DNA from: Nonomuraea rubra
GTDB lineage: Bacteria; Actinomycetota; Actinomycetes; Streptosporangiales; Streptosporangiaceae
Direction of reading: 5' to 3'
NCBI RefSeq assembly: GCF_014207985.1
Contig: NZ_JACHMI010000001.1
Span: forward strand, 5,315,001 to 5,379,000
DNA: 64,000 nucleotides
A program made the translations under genes and the position numbers. The notes beneath the pieces were generated by a model. It was not told where the DNA came from, did no database searches, and saw nothing but the letters and a program-made list of their open reading frames with translations. Below are positions 22,529 through 31,006 of this stretch, piece by piece. The stretch's first letter is position 1, and each line of letters begins with the position of its first letter.

Positions 22529-23145
22529 TCAGGACGCGGCGGCGCCCCGCGTGGCGAGCAGGAACGCGTCGATCGCGTCCCGGGAGCCCTCGACCGGGCG
22601 GAGCCTGGCCTCCGCCCGGTCCAGCCGCAGCCCGCAACCCTCGATGTCGGCCGCCACGTCGTCCGCGCGGTACAGGACCGCCGGATCCTGAGGGCCGCCC
22701 GTCCCGTGCGCCAGGTTCTCGCTGTCGTGCGCGGCCACCAGGAGCAGCCCGCCGGGCGCGACCGCGGTGGCGGCGGACCGCATGACCTGCCGCCTGAGCA
22801 CCGCCTCCACCTGCAGGTACACCACCATCACCAGGTCGAAGGCGGCAGGGGCGGCGGCGTAGTGGCGGACGTCCGCCTCGACCACCTGCACGCGACCGGC
22901 GTGCTCGCCGAGCCGTTGCGCGGCCAGGGATCGTGCTCGCTCCACGGCGACGGCGGAGAAGTCCACGGCGGTCACGCTCCAGCCGCGCTCGGCCAGCCAC
23001 AGCGCGTTGCGCCCTTCGCCCGCCGCCAGGTCCAGCGCCCGGCCAGGCGGCAGGCCGGTGGCCACCTCCTCCACCCACCGGTTCGGCCCGGCCGACACAC
23101 CAGGTCCTTGGCCGCGTACCGATGGTCCCACTGCTCACTGTCCAT
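22529..23145 (-). pseudogene. SAM-dependent methyltransferase with a single-base frameshift
   Basis: The start region (ATG 23145: MDSEQWDHRYAAKDLV) and the main domain lie in neighbouring frames. The second frame continues with SAGPNRWVEEVATGLPPGRA, the SAM-binding motif ALDLAAGEGRNALWLAERGW, VTAVDFS, FDLVMVVYLQ and LLVAAHDSEN, ending at 22529. Relatives read KDLVW-x-AGPN at the junction; one extra G in GTGTGTCGG (about 23098) would restore this. The gene would encode a ~205-aa class I methyltransferase of the UbiE/tellurite-resistance-like type with unknown substrate. Either recently inactivated or a base-call error. Confidence 0.75.
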
Positions 23146-23285
23146 CTCGCCAACGTACTCGCGGTGCGGGAAGCGCCCGCCGCTCGCTGTGGGATGAGCG
23201 CCGGGAAGGCACCGCGGCATGTCCCGCAGGCCGAGCGGCTGGGCCTTTCCGACTTCTCGAAACGCCGCTGTACGTCCGCGGTGAT

Positions 23286-23302
23286 TGAGTACCCCTTACT
23301 CA
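23286..23302. promoter_or_regulatory. 17-bp inverted repeat upstream of the STAND operon
   Basis: TGAGTA-CCCCT-TACTCA (6-bp perfect arms) lies 67 bp upstream of the small partner gene and in a locally A/T-richer stretch, as expected for a promoter operator. The cognate regulator is unknown. Confidence 0.45.
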
Positions 23303-23368
23303 TGTTCACCCCCGATCCGGCTGCCTATCGTGAAGGAAGGGCAGCCGATCTCCAGGGAGCAACCCGTG

Positions 23369-23794
23369 ATGGAAGCCGTCGCCGAGCTGGCGATGACCGG
23401 TGCCGCGACCGTGGTCGCCGCCATGGCCACCGACGCGTGGCAGAGCGCCAGGACGAGGGCGGCAGCCCTGCTCGGCCGAGGTGACGAGGAGCAGCGCGAG
23501 CTGGCGGAGACCCGGCTCGAACGCGCCGCGGCCGAGGTGGAGGCGGCCGACCCGGGCGATCGGGACGAGGTCCGGCGGCGGATCGCCGCCGCCTGGCAGG
23601 TACGGCTGATGGACCTGGTCGAGGCGCATCCGGAAACAGAGGCGGAGCTGCGCCGGGTGATCGAGGAGCTGAGCGGACGGTTGCCGGCCGCGCAGCAGAG
23701 CTGGGTGCAGCACATCACCGCGGAGGGACAGGGATCGGTCGCCCAAGGGGTGATGTTCGGCAACATCATCAACCACCGGGCAGCTCCGGAGTGA
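23369..23794 (+). CDS. Small helical protein coupled to the STAND NTPase
   Basis: This 141-aa protein has no family I can name. It begins with an Ala-rich segment that could be membrane-associated (MEAVAELAMTGAATVVAAMA), then long charged helices (LAETRLERAAAEVEAADPGD, RVIEELSGRLPAAQQSW) and ends with GQGSVAQGVMFGNIINHR. The last part resembles the short Gly/Asn tails seen in small partners of actinobacterial STAND/TPR genes. AGGGAG precedes the start; GTG 23366, one codon upstream, is an alternative. Its TGA overlaps the GTG of the next gene (23791-23794), so the two proteins are made together, probably as partners. Confidence 0.75.
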   Translation: MEAVAELAMTGAATVVAAMATDAWQSARTRAAALLGRGDEEQRELAETRLERAAAEVEAADPGDRDEVRRRIAAAWQVRLMDLVEAHPETEAELRRVIEELSGRLPAAQQSWVQHITAEGQGSVAQGVMFGNIINHRAAPE

Positions 23795-26700
23795 GCAAGC
23801 AGTTCGTCACCGTGACCGCGGGTGTGGGCTACGGCGTCATCGGCGCCGACCTGCATGTCTTCGGCGACGGCAGCCCGCTGTACCTGCTGGAGAACTGGCG
23901 TCCACCGGCCCGGGTGGACTCGGCCGCGCTGCGCGAGCAGCCGAGCCGGATGCTCAACGCCCGCCACGCCGTCGTGGACTTCACGGGCCGCGAGGAGGAG
24001 CGGCGGCAGCTGCTCGAGTGGCGCGACAGCACGCCGAAGCTGAGCGTCAGGTGGCTGCACGGCCCGGGAGGGCAGGGCAAGTCACGGCTGGCCGCCAGGC
24101 TGGCGGAGGACTCGCTGGCGCAGGGGTGGAAGGTCGTCGCCGCCTTGCACGGGCCCGGCACCGTCCTGCCCGCGGACCGGCAGGAGGACCTGAGCCTCAC
24201 CGGCGCCACCGGCCTGCTGCTCGTCGTCGATTACGCCGACCAGTGGCCGCTGACCCATCTGACCTGGCTCTTCAGCAACGCGCTGCTGCACAGGCCGGGG
24301 GTGCGGACCAGGGTGCTGCTGGTGGCGCGGACGCTGGACGCCTGGCCTGCGGTCCGCGCGACGCTGGCCACGCACCTGGCCACCACCTCGGCGCAGGCGC
24401 TGCCCGCTCTGGAAGGCGGCGGCGAGCGCGAGGAGATGTTCCGCGCCGCCCGTGACAGCTTCGCCAGGCACTACACCCTGACAGACCCGGAGGCCGTCCG
24501 GGTGCCCTGGCTGGGCGCGCCGGACCTGGGCCTGACCCTGGGCGTGCACATGGCGGCGCTGGTGGCCGTCGACGCCCTGGCGACGGGCGTACGGCCGCCG
24601 CGGCCGACCGACCTCGCGGCGCTCGCCGCCTACCTGCTCGACCGGGAGCACCTGCACTGGGCACGGCTGCACAGCGAGGAGGCGCACCGGCTCTCTCCCG
24701 CGGGCCGCACGTTCACCACGACTCCGCAGGCAATGCATTACGCCGTGTTCCTCGCCGCCCTCACGGGCTCCGTCGACCGTGGGACCGGGCGGGCGTTGCT
24801 CCAGGACCCGCCGGTGGAGCTGGACGCGGAGCGGACGCTCGCCGATCACGCCCACTGCTACCCGCCCGAGCGGCCCGGATCGGTGCTCGAACCGCTCTAC
24901 CCCGACCGGCTGGCCGAGGACTTCCTGGCGCTCACCATCTCCGGGCACCACGTCGACTACCCGGCCCGGTCGTGGGCCGCCCCGGCCACCGCCACGCTCG
25001 TGCACCGGCCGGGGGAGTGGGCCGACGATCGGCGGTTGCTGCCTCCGCGGGAGCAGGCGCCGCCGTGGACGCCGCGGGCGGTCACCTTCCTGGCCTCCGC
25101 GGCCGCCCGCTGGCCGCATGTGGGGCCGAACTGCCTGTTCCCGCTGCTGCGCGAGGATCCCTTCCTGGCGCTGGACGCGGGCAACGCCGCACTGGTCGCC
25201 CTCGCCGGGTCGGCCGACTTCGGCCTGCTGGAGTCGCTGGCCAAGCGCCTTCCGGCGGAGCAGAACGCCGACCTCGACGTGGGGGCCGCGGCGGTGGTCA
25301 AGCGGGTGACGGACGAGCGGCTGGCCGTCGTCGACGACCCGGGGCTGCGGGCGGAGTTCCTGACGTACCTCGCCCAGCGGTTGTCGTACGCCGGCCGTAC
25401 CGGAGAAGCCCTGGAACCCATCAGGGAGGCGCTGGAGATCCACCGGCGGCCGGTGGCCGAGGGGTCGCGAGCGGAGCTGCCCAGGCTCGCCGGGACGCTG
25501 GACCTGCTGGGAGTCGCGCTGGAGGCGCTGGGCGAGCCGGAGCAGGCGCTGGCCTGCACGGCCGAGGCGGTGGAGATCTACCGCGAGGCGGCCGAGGCGG
25601 CGGAGCCCGGGCACCTGCCCGCGTTCGCCGTCGCCCTGCACAACGCGGCCAGGCTCCACCTGGCGCTGGGCGACCCGCACCGTGCCTTCGAGCACGCGGA
25701 GGAAGCGCTCACCCTGGACATCCGGCTGGCCGGCGAGCATCCGGACGAGTACGCGGCGAGCGTCGCCGCGTCCCTGTCGATGGTGGCGACGACGTTGTCG
25801 GCCCTGGGCCGCAACGAGGAGGCGCTGCGGCTCGTGGAGCAGGCGGAGCAGATCCTCACCGCCCTGGCCGAGGCGGACCCCGCCACGCACCTGCCCGAGC
25901 TGGCCGACGTGCGGAACAACAGGGGCGTCATCCTCTCGCAGCTGGGCCGGAGGACCGACGCGGTGACCCCCGTGATCGAGGCGGTCGCAGCGGAACGGCG
26001 GCTGGCGGAGGCCAACCCCGACGTCCACCTGCCCGGGCTGGCCCTCGCGCTCAACAACCTCGGCACCCGCCATGCGCAACTGGGCGAGTTCGCCGAGGCG
26101 CTGGCGGCGGCGGAGGAGTCGGTGCGCATCCACACCCGGCTGGCCGCCGCCAACCCCGCGGCGCACCGCGCGGGCCTGGCCATGTCGCTGCACAACCTCA
26201 GCAGTACGCAGATGATCCTCGGGATGGCGCAGCAGGACCAGGAACGCCTGCGCCTGGGCATCGACAACGAGCAGCGGGCCCTGGAGATCCAGCGCGAGCT
26301 GGCGGACGCCAACCCGGCCAGGCACGGCGAGGACCTGGCCGGCCAGCTGATGGCCTTCGGCCTCAAGCTCTCCCAGATCGGGCGGCACGCCGAAGGGCTG
26401 GGGCCGACCGAGGAAGCGGTGATGCTCTTCCGCGCCCTGGCGATGGACGACCCGCACGCCCACGGAGGGAGCCTGGCGCTCGCGCTGCACACGTTCGCCA
26501 TGGTGCGTGCCGGTGCCGCCACCGACCTGGAGCGGGCGCGGGCCGCCTTCGACGCGGCGTTCGGCATCTGGCGTGACCTGGAGGAGCGGGAGCCGGGGAC
26601 GTACCTGGCCCACCTGGCGAGCGGGCTGCTCGGCTTCGCGGGGACCCGCGCCACCAGCGGGGTCACGACCGAGGAGGCGCTGGCGGCGGTCGAGGAGGCC

Positions 26701-26877
26701 ATCCAGATCTACGACCAGGTCCTGGAGGCGATGCCGGACGACCACATGCAGGCGATCGTCCGATGGGGTGCCTACCACCTGCTGGCCGAGCTGCTGGCGG
26801 AGGCGGGCCACGGTGAGGAGGCGGCGGACCTGCGGGCCCGGCTGGCCGAGGAGGAGGCACGTGCGGCCGAGCCTTGA
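23791..26877 (+). CDS. STAND-type NTPase with C-terminal TPR repeats
   Basis: This 1028-aa cytoplasmic protein has a ~80-residue N-terminal region (GYGVIGADLHVFGDGSPLYL, NARHAVVDFTGREEE), then a P-loop NTPase with Walker A GPGGQGKS (residues 91-98) and Walker B LLLVVDYAD (142-150), a winged/helical arm to ~residue 510, and some ten TPR units to the C-terminus (for example AGRTGEALEPIREALEIHR, LNNLGTRHAQLGEFAEALAA). STAND proteins use TPRs as a sensor and oligomerise on activation. Many act in signalling or phage defence. No effector domain (nuclease, TIR, protease) is seen, so the coupled small protein may be the effector or adaptor. The architecture is sure; the role is inference. Confidence 0.88.
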   Translation: MSKQFVTVTAGVGYGVIGADLHVFGDGSPLYLLENWRPPARVDSAALREQPSRMLNARHAVVDFTGREEERRQLLEWRDSTPKLSVRWLHGPGGQGKSRLAARLAEDSLAQGWKVVAALHGPGTVLPADRQEDLSLTGATGLLLVVDYADQWPLTHLTWLFSNALLHRPGVRTRVLLVARTLDAWPAVRATLATHLATTSAQALPALEGGGEREEMFRAARDSFARHYTLTDPEAVRVPWLGAPDLGLTLGVHMAALVAVDALATGVRPPRPTDLAALAAYLLDREHLHWARLHSEEAHRLSPAGRTFTTTPQAMHYAVFLAALTGSVDRGTGRALLQDPPVELDAERTLADHAHCYPPERPGSVLEPLYPDRLAEDFLALTISGHHVDYPARSWAAPATATLVHRPGEWADDRRLLPPREQAPPWTPRAVTFLASAAARWPHVGPNCLFPLLREDPFLALDAGNAALVALAGSADFGLLESLAKRLPAEQNADLDVGAAAVVKRVTDERLAVVDDPGLRAEFLTYLAQRLSYAGRTGEALEPIREALEIHRRPVAEGSRAELPRLAGTLDLLGVALEALGEPEQALACTAEAVEIYREAAEAAEPGHLPAFAVALHNAARLHLALGDPHRAFEHAEEALTLDIRLAGEHPDEYAASVAASLSMVATTLSALGRNEEALRLVEQAEQILTALAEADPATHLPELADVRNNRGVILSQLGRRTDAVTPVIEAVAAERRLAEANPDVHLPGLALALNNLGTRHAQLGEFAEALAAAEESVRIHTRLAAANPAAHRAGLAMSLHNLSSTQMILGMAQQDQERLRLGIDNEQRALEIQRELADANPARHGEDLAGQLMAFGLKLSQIGRHAEGLGPTEEAVMLFRALAMDDPHAHGGSLALALHTFAMVRAGAATDLERARAAFDAAFGIWRDLEEREPGTYLAHLASGLLGFAGTRATSGVTTEEALAAVEEAIQIYDQVLEAMPDDHMQAIVRWGAYHLLAELLAEAGHGEEAADLRARLAEEEARAAEP

Positions 26878-26893
26878 TCGATAGCATGGTGAG

Positions 26894-27826
26894 GTGACGC
26901 CTACGGATGCCATGCCGGTCCTGCCGGTCGGTACGCTCTTCGGGGTCCCCGCCGGCCACGACCTGTCCGGGAGCGGGTTCGTGGTGATGGGGGTGCCGTT
27001 CGACATGGGCTATCACCCCACGCGGATCGGCGCGCGTTCCGGGCCCGCGCACGTGCGTGCGCACTCCGCCCTCGTCGCCGAGCACCTCGACGGGTTCGGG
27101 GTGAACGTCCTCACGGAGCTGGGCGTGATCGACGTGGGGGACGTCGAGGTGCTGCCGGGCGACGTCGAGCAGAGCTTCCCGGCGATCCGGGCGGCGGTGT
27201 CGAGGATCCTCGCGGCGGGTGCGGTGCCGCTGACGTTCGGTGGTGACGGCGCGGTGACGCTTCCCCAGCTCCGCGCCGTCAAGGAGCATCGCGGCGACTT
27301 CGCCGTCCTGCACTTCGACGCGCACACCGACGCGTACGAGGGCATCTATCCGTACGAGTACAACAACGCCAACACCTTCGTCCACGCCGTCACCGAGGGA
27401 CTGATCGACCCCGCCGGGTCCCTGCACGTGGGGATGCGGGACACCGGCTACCGGGGTCATCCCGGGATCGTGGGCGTGGCCCGCGACCTCGGCTACGAGG
27501 TCGTCACGATGAACGAGCTGACGGCCATGGGCGTGCCCGCGCTCGTCGAGCGGATCCGTGCCCGGTTCGCCGGGGTCCCGGTCTACCTGTGCTGGGACAT
27601 GGACGTCTTCGACCCTTCTGTGGCGCCCGGGGTGGTCACGCCGTCCTGGGGCGGGATCACGGTGCGCGAGGGGCTGAGCATCCTGCGGGGGCTGCGGGGC
27701 CTGGACTTCGTCGCCTTCGACGTCAACACGGTGAGCCCGCCTCACGACCATGCCGGGCTGACCGGCAGCCTGGCGGCGCAGGTGGCGATGGAGTGCGTGT
27801 TCCTGCGTGCCGAATCCGGGCGCTGA
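26894..27826 (+). CDS. Ureohydrolase (agmatinase/arginase family) with altered metal site
   Basis: This 310-aa protein has the ureohydrolase fold, which hydrolyses guanidino groups to urea with two Mn ions. Metal-binding motifs are DAHTD (D142, H144, D146) and CWDMDVFDPS (D235, D237), and GVVTPSWGG is near the canonical PGTGTPEPGG. The first canonical motif, GGDHS, reads GGDGA here (G119), so the histidine ligand of one metal is lost. The codon is GGC. The enzyme may bind one metal, use another ligand or act on an unusual substrate. GTG 26894 lies 16 bp after the STAND gene, so co-transcription is possible. ATG 26912 is an alternative start. Confidence 0.87.
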   Translation: MTPTDAMPVLPVGTLFGVPAGHDLSGSGFVVMGVPFDMGYHPTRIGARSGPAHVRAHSALVAEHLDGFGVNVLTELGVIDVGDVEVLPGDVEQSFPAIRAAVSRILAAGAVPLTFGGDGAVTLPQLRAVKEHRGDFAVLHFDAHTDAYEGIYPYEYNNANTFVHAVTEGLIDPAGSLHVGMRDTGYRGHPGIVGVARDLGYEVVTMNELTAMGVPALVERIRARFAGVPVYLCWDMDVFDPSVAPGVVTPSWGGITVREGLSILRGLRGLDFVAFDVNTVSPPHDHAGLTGSLAAQVAMECVFLRAESGR

Positions 27827-27905
27827 CCGGCCCTTCCCTGAACGTCCGGAAGATCTCGCTCGACCATGTCGAAGATGCGGGCGGCGCTCCGACCACAGGG
27901 TGCAA

Positions 27906-27922
27906 GGACCCAGGAAGGGTCC
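27906..27922. promoter_or_regulatory. Inverted repeat upstream of the DHFR-like gene
   Basis: GGACCC-AGGAA-GGGTCC (6-bp arms, 5-bp spacer) lies 20 bp before ATG 27943, overlapping the likely transcript leader. Its spacing differs from the DosR-type boxes. Possible operator or small hairpin. Confidence 0.35.
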
Positions 27923-27942
27923 CCACCGGAGGAGCACCGACC

Positions 27943-28512
27943 ATGCGGAAGATCATCCACTTCGTCCACGTCTCGCTGGACGGCTACATCGAGGGCCCGA
28001 ACGGCGAGTTCGACTGGCCCGTCATGGGAGAGGAGCTGTCGGCCTACTCCTTCAGCCTGATGGAGCGGGCCGACACCTTCCTGTACGGCCGTCCGGTCTG
28101 GGAGATGATGGCCGGCTACTGGCCCGACGTCGAGGCCATCTCCGACCACCCCCACGACCTGAAGTTCGCTCCCATCTGGCGCAGCTCCCCCAAGATCGTG
28201 GTCTCCCGGACGCTGACCGAGCCCGGCCACGGCGCACGGGTCATCAACGGCACGAACCTCGTCGAGCAGATCACCGCGCTCAAGTCCGAGCCCGGCAAGG
28301 ATCTGATCTTGATGGGCGGCGCGACCTTGGCCGCCGAGCTCACCGCCCACGGCCTGATCGACGAACACCAGGTCGTCGTGCACCCGGTTCTCCTCGGCGG
28401 CGGCAAGCCCCTGTTCCCCGCATCCAAGCAGCGGCTCGGCCTCCAGCTCGTCGATTCGCGTACCTTCGACGCCCAGAACGTCCTGCTGTGCCACCGGCCC
28501 GCCTCCCGGTGA
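27943..28512 (+). CDS. Dihydrofolate reductase/RibD-C family protein
   Basis: This 189-aa protein belongs to the DHFR-like RibD C-terminal family, which binds NADPH. Visible motifs are HVSLDGYIEGPNGEFDW near the N-terminus, RADTFLYGRPVWEMMAGYW, SSPKIVVSRTL, LILMGGATLAAELTAHGLID (nucleotide-binding Gly pair) and VHPVLLGGGKPLF. The actinobacterial members of this branch are usually annotated only as reductase-like; the substrate is unknown. GGAGGAG precedes ATG 27943 by a good distance. It is a single gene with an inverted repeat in its leader. A second, truncated relative lies at about 40586-40768. Confidence 0.9.
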   Translation: MRKIIHFVHVSLDGYIEGPNGEFDWPVMGEELSAYSFSLMERADTFLYGRPVWEMMAGYWPDVEAISDHPHDLKFAPIWRSSPKIVVSRTLTEPGHGARVINGTNLVEQITALKSEPGKDLILMGGATLAAELTAHGLIDEHQVVVHPVLLGGGKPLFPASKQRLGLQLVDSRTFDAQNVLLCHRPASR

Positions 28513-28794
28513 CGGCCGCACCGAACATCCGCACAAAGTGACCATCGGCGGCCAGACAGGTTTCCAACTGGCCGCTGCCGTGGATGTGGCTGGCAGGTGG
28601 AGCGCCATCAAACCGAGGAGAAACCGCGCATCACGCGTCGCCTCAAGATCCCAGCCGACGCGACATACACGGTGCCGGCGAGCTCGCCACCTTCGACGCC
28701 CTCGACGGTGACGGACTCGTGGTGGCGTGCGAGTTCGGCGTCAGGCAGCTTCGTGACCAGGGCCGGCCGGACCGCTGATCACCAGCGCGTGGCG

Positions 28795-30834
28795 TCAGAG
28801 GGTGAGCAGGCGAAGGTCGGTGATCTCCCGGGCTGTGGTGGCCGCCTCCATGCTGGACAAGGGGTCGGACTCGGCCAGGGTGCCGAACGACAGCCGGGTG
28901 AGCTCTTCGATGCGCCGGATCGGGACCTGGTAGGTCTTGTAGGCGCCGTAGGAGAACTCCCCTGGCACGGCCTCCAAACCGTCGATGAGGTGGTCCTGGC
29001 TGAGCAGGTAGCCGGTGGCCGACAGGGCGCCGTTCTGTTTGACCATCGCCACGACCTTCCAGTACTGGCGGGGCAGCAGGACACCGCGGTAGGGGTCGTC
29101 GTCGGCCGCCAGGACCGGGCCGGTGAAGACGGTGGCCTTCAGGTCGCGGGTGTCGGCGTTCTCCAGGATGTAGTCCTCCAGGCCGGCCCAGGTCGTCTGG
29201 TTCTGGTTGAAGTCCTTGTGCTGCGGGCTGCAGTTGGTGAAGTGGAAGGTGTCGTCGTTGCCGGATTTGGCCACCGCGTGGCTGGCTCCCCACGCGGGGT
29301 CCAGGCGGCGGACCAGGTGGCCGCGGTCCAGGGGGTTGTCGCGGTAGACCTCCTCGCCGGTCTGCTCGGTGTGGGGGAGGCGGGGGTCGTGAATCCAGCG
29401 GTCGGGGTCCCGGCGGATGCGCAGGCTGGTTCCGCCGTCGATGTTGACCGCGGTGAAGAAGGCCAGCCGCCGTTGCCGGTTCATCACCACGCTGAAGTGG
29501 TGGTAGTCCAGCACGTACGCCGGTCCGCCGGCGGCGTGCCGGTTGATCGCCGCCAGCGGGACGAGCTCGGGATGCAGGGCGGGCAGCGGCACCCGGTGCG
29601 CGCCCGGCAGGAAGTCCGGGTCGTAGCCGCGGCGGGTGGCATAGTCCGGATCGATCTGGATCGCTTCCGGCGCCGCCGCGGCGGGGCCGGTCGCACCGTC
29701 CGGCCAGCGGAGCCGGATGTCGAAGGGGGGAGTCAGAGTGAGCGTCATCGGCGCCTGCTCCACCGGCTCGGCCTGCCCGGTGAGCGACTGCCCGGTGAGC
29801 GACTGGCCCGTGAGCGACTGGCTGGTCAGCGACTGGCCATCAGGAGCGGGCGGAAGGCTGACGCGTTCGACGAACAACCGGTCGAGCACCGCCTGCTGGG
29901 CCGGCGGGAACGGCCGGCCGTGCAGGAAGGCCAGCAGCTTGCTGACCCGGATCCCCTCGTTGATGAAGCCGCCGTACTCGTCGTGCTCGGGCGCGCGGAC
30001 GCCCGCGTGGTGCAGGGCCACGATCTCCCACTGGTCGTTGAAGACGGGGGAGCCGGACGAGCCGGGCTCGGTGTCGGTCTGGTAGTGCAGGAACGACTCC
30101 AGGATGTCGACGATCCGGTTCTCCCGGAGGGCGACCTGCTTCTTCGCCCCGCCCGGATGCTGGATGATCGTGACGAAGTCGCCGATGATGACCTTGCCCT
30201 CGGACGCCACCAGCGGATTGAACCCGAACCGGGCCAGCTCGCCCGGGGCGGCCCGCACCGCCACCAGCGCGAAGTCCAGGTCCCGGTCGGCGAAGAAGAA
30301 CCGGCCCGGATCCAGGGAGAACCCCTGCAGCGGCAGCGGCCGCCCGTCGACCCCGTCCTGGTAGTCGAACTCGACGCTGCTGCGGCCGGCCGTGCCGGCA
30401 TCGCCGAGCACGTGGTGGTTGGTGAGCAGCAGGTCCGGCGAGACCAGCGATCCGGTGCCGTAGCCGGCCAGCCGCCCGCGGGCGTCACGCACGACCACCC
30501 GCCCGACCGCTCGTGCCGCCACCGCCCCGCCTTCCAGGTAGCCGACGGGGAGCAGGTCATCGGTCTGGATGATCCGCTCCAGCACCGCCGCCGCCGCTGT
30601 GACGGCCGCCGGGTCCGCGGCGGTCATCGCGGCGGGGTCGACCGGAGGGAGGTCCCGATAGTGGTGGCTGAGCCGGTCGATGCGGGTGGCCACCCGTACG
30701 GGTTCGTCGGCCCTGGCGATCCCGCCCGGCTCGGCGAGCAGCGAGATCGTCCGCCGGCGCTGCTCGCTTCTGGCGGTCACCCGCGCCGCCACCTCTTCCC
30801 GCAGCCCCGCGGGCGCTTCTTCGACCGTGACCAT
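28795..30834 (-). CDS. Trypsin-like serine protease fused to DNA/RNA non-specific endonuclease
   Basis: This 679-aa protein has two catalytic domains and no signal peptide or membrane segment. Residues ~100-300 are a trypsin-like protease: His141 in LLLTNHHVL, Asp187 in DLDFALV and Ser260 in EPGSSGSP complete a triad. A flexible linker of four SLTGQ-type units follows (~334-354). Residues ~435-660 are a NUC-type endonuclease with the DRGH motif (H506) and downstream Asn-rich metal site (HKDFNQNQTTW). The pairing of a protease and a nuclease in one cytoplasmic chain suggests an autoproteolytically released toxin or immune effector, possibly antiphage; this is inference. GTG/ATG start at 30834. 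Confidence 0.87.
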   Translation of the reverse strand: MVTVEEAPAGLREEVAARVTARSEQRRRTISLLAEPGGIARADEPVRVATRIDRLSHHYRDLPPVDPAAMTAADPAAVTAAAAVLERIIQTDDLLPVGYLEGGAVAARAVGRVVVRDARGRLAGYGTGSLVSPDLLLTNHHVLGDAGTAGRSSVEFDYQDGVDGRPLPLQGFSLDPGRFFFADRDLDFALVAVRAAPGELARFGFNPLVASEGKVIIGDFVTIIQHPGGAKKQVALRENRIVDILESFLHYQTDTEPGSSGSPVFNDQWEIVALHHAGVRAPEHDEYGGFINEGIRVSKLLAFLHGRPFPPAQQAVLDRLFVERVSLPPAPDGQSLTSQSLTGQSLTGQSLTGQAEPVEQAPMTLTLTPPFDIRLRWPDGATGPAAAAPEAIQIDPDYATRRGYDPDFLPGAHRVPLPALHPELVPLAAINRHAAGGPAYVLDYHHFSVVMNRQRRLAFFTAVNIDGGTSLRIRRDPDRWIHDPRLPHTEQTGEEVYRDNPLDRGHLVRRLDPAWGASHAVAKSGNDDTFHFTNCSPQHKDFNQNQTTWAGLEDYILENADTRDLKATVFTGPVLAADDDPYRGVLLPRQYWKVVAMVKQNGALSATGYLLSQDHLIDGLEAVPGEFSYGAYKTYQVPIRRIEELTRLSFGTLAESDPLSSMEAATTAREITDLRLLTL
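29776..29835. repeat. Four-copy 15-bp tandem repeat, interdomain linker
   Basis: Units of CCCGGTGAGCGACTG and variants repeat four times in frame on the minus strand, giving SLTGQ/SLTSQ pentapeptides between the protease and nuclease domains. Two units are identical. Likely a length-variable flexible linker or cleavage region. Confidence 0.85.
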
Positions 30835-30950
30835 GCCCTGTCCCCATCCCCCGATGTCCTGGCAAAGGGGCGTATTCCCCTGACGGGAAGCAGGTAAGTC
30901 CCGCTAGACCCCTCCTGACCTGCATATTTGTGGAAATTTCCCGAGGGTGT

Positions 30951-30983
30951 GACCCGGGTGAGCCTGCGGAGCCCACCCGGGTC
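30951..30983. terminator. Hairpin terminator of the arabinoside operon
   Basis: GACCCGGGTG at 30951-30960 and CACCCGGGTC at 30974-30983 form a perfect 10-bp stem with a 13-nt loop, 24 bp beyond the stop of the secreted glycosidase gene. An A/T-rich run follows on the minus strand (AAATTTCC region at 30935-30940). Confidence 0.7.
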
Positions 30984-31006
30984 CGGGGATCCCGGCTCGG
31001 CCAGGG

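Noticed and set aside
27906..27922. GGACCC-N5-GGGTCC considered as a sixth DosR-type box
   Set aside because: Its GGAC and GTCC halves are nine bases apart, not four, so it does not fit the other sites.
28584..28778. Short plus-strand frame reading LATFDALDGDGLVVACEFG
   Set aside because: No start signal, domain or continuation; could be a fragment but not supportable.
29776..29835. Regular repeats considered as a CRISPR-like array
   Set aside because: The 15-bp units have no spacers and encode an in-frame peptide linker; the same applies to the 12-bp units at 12184-12255.
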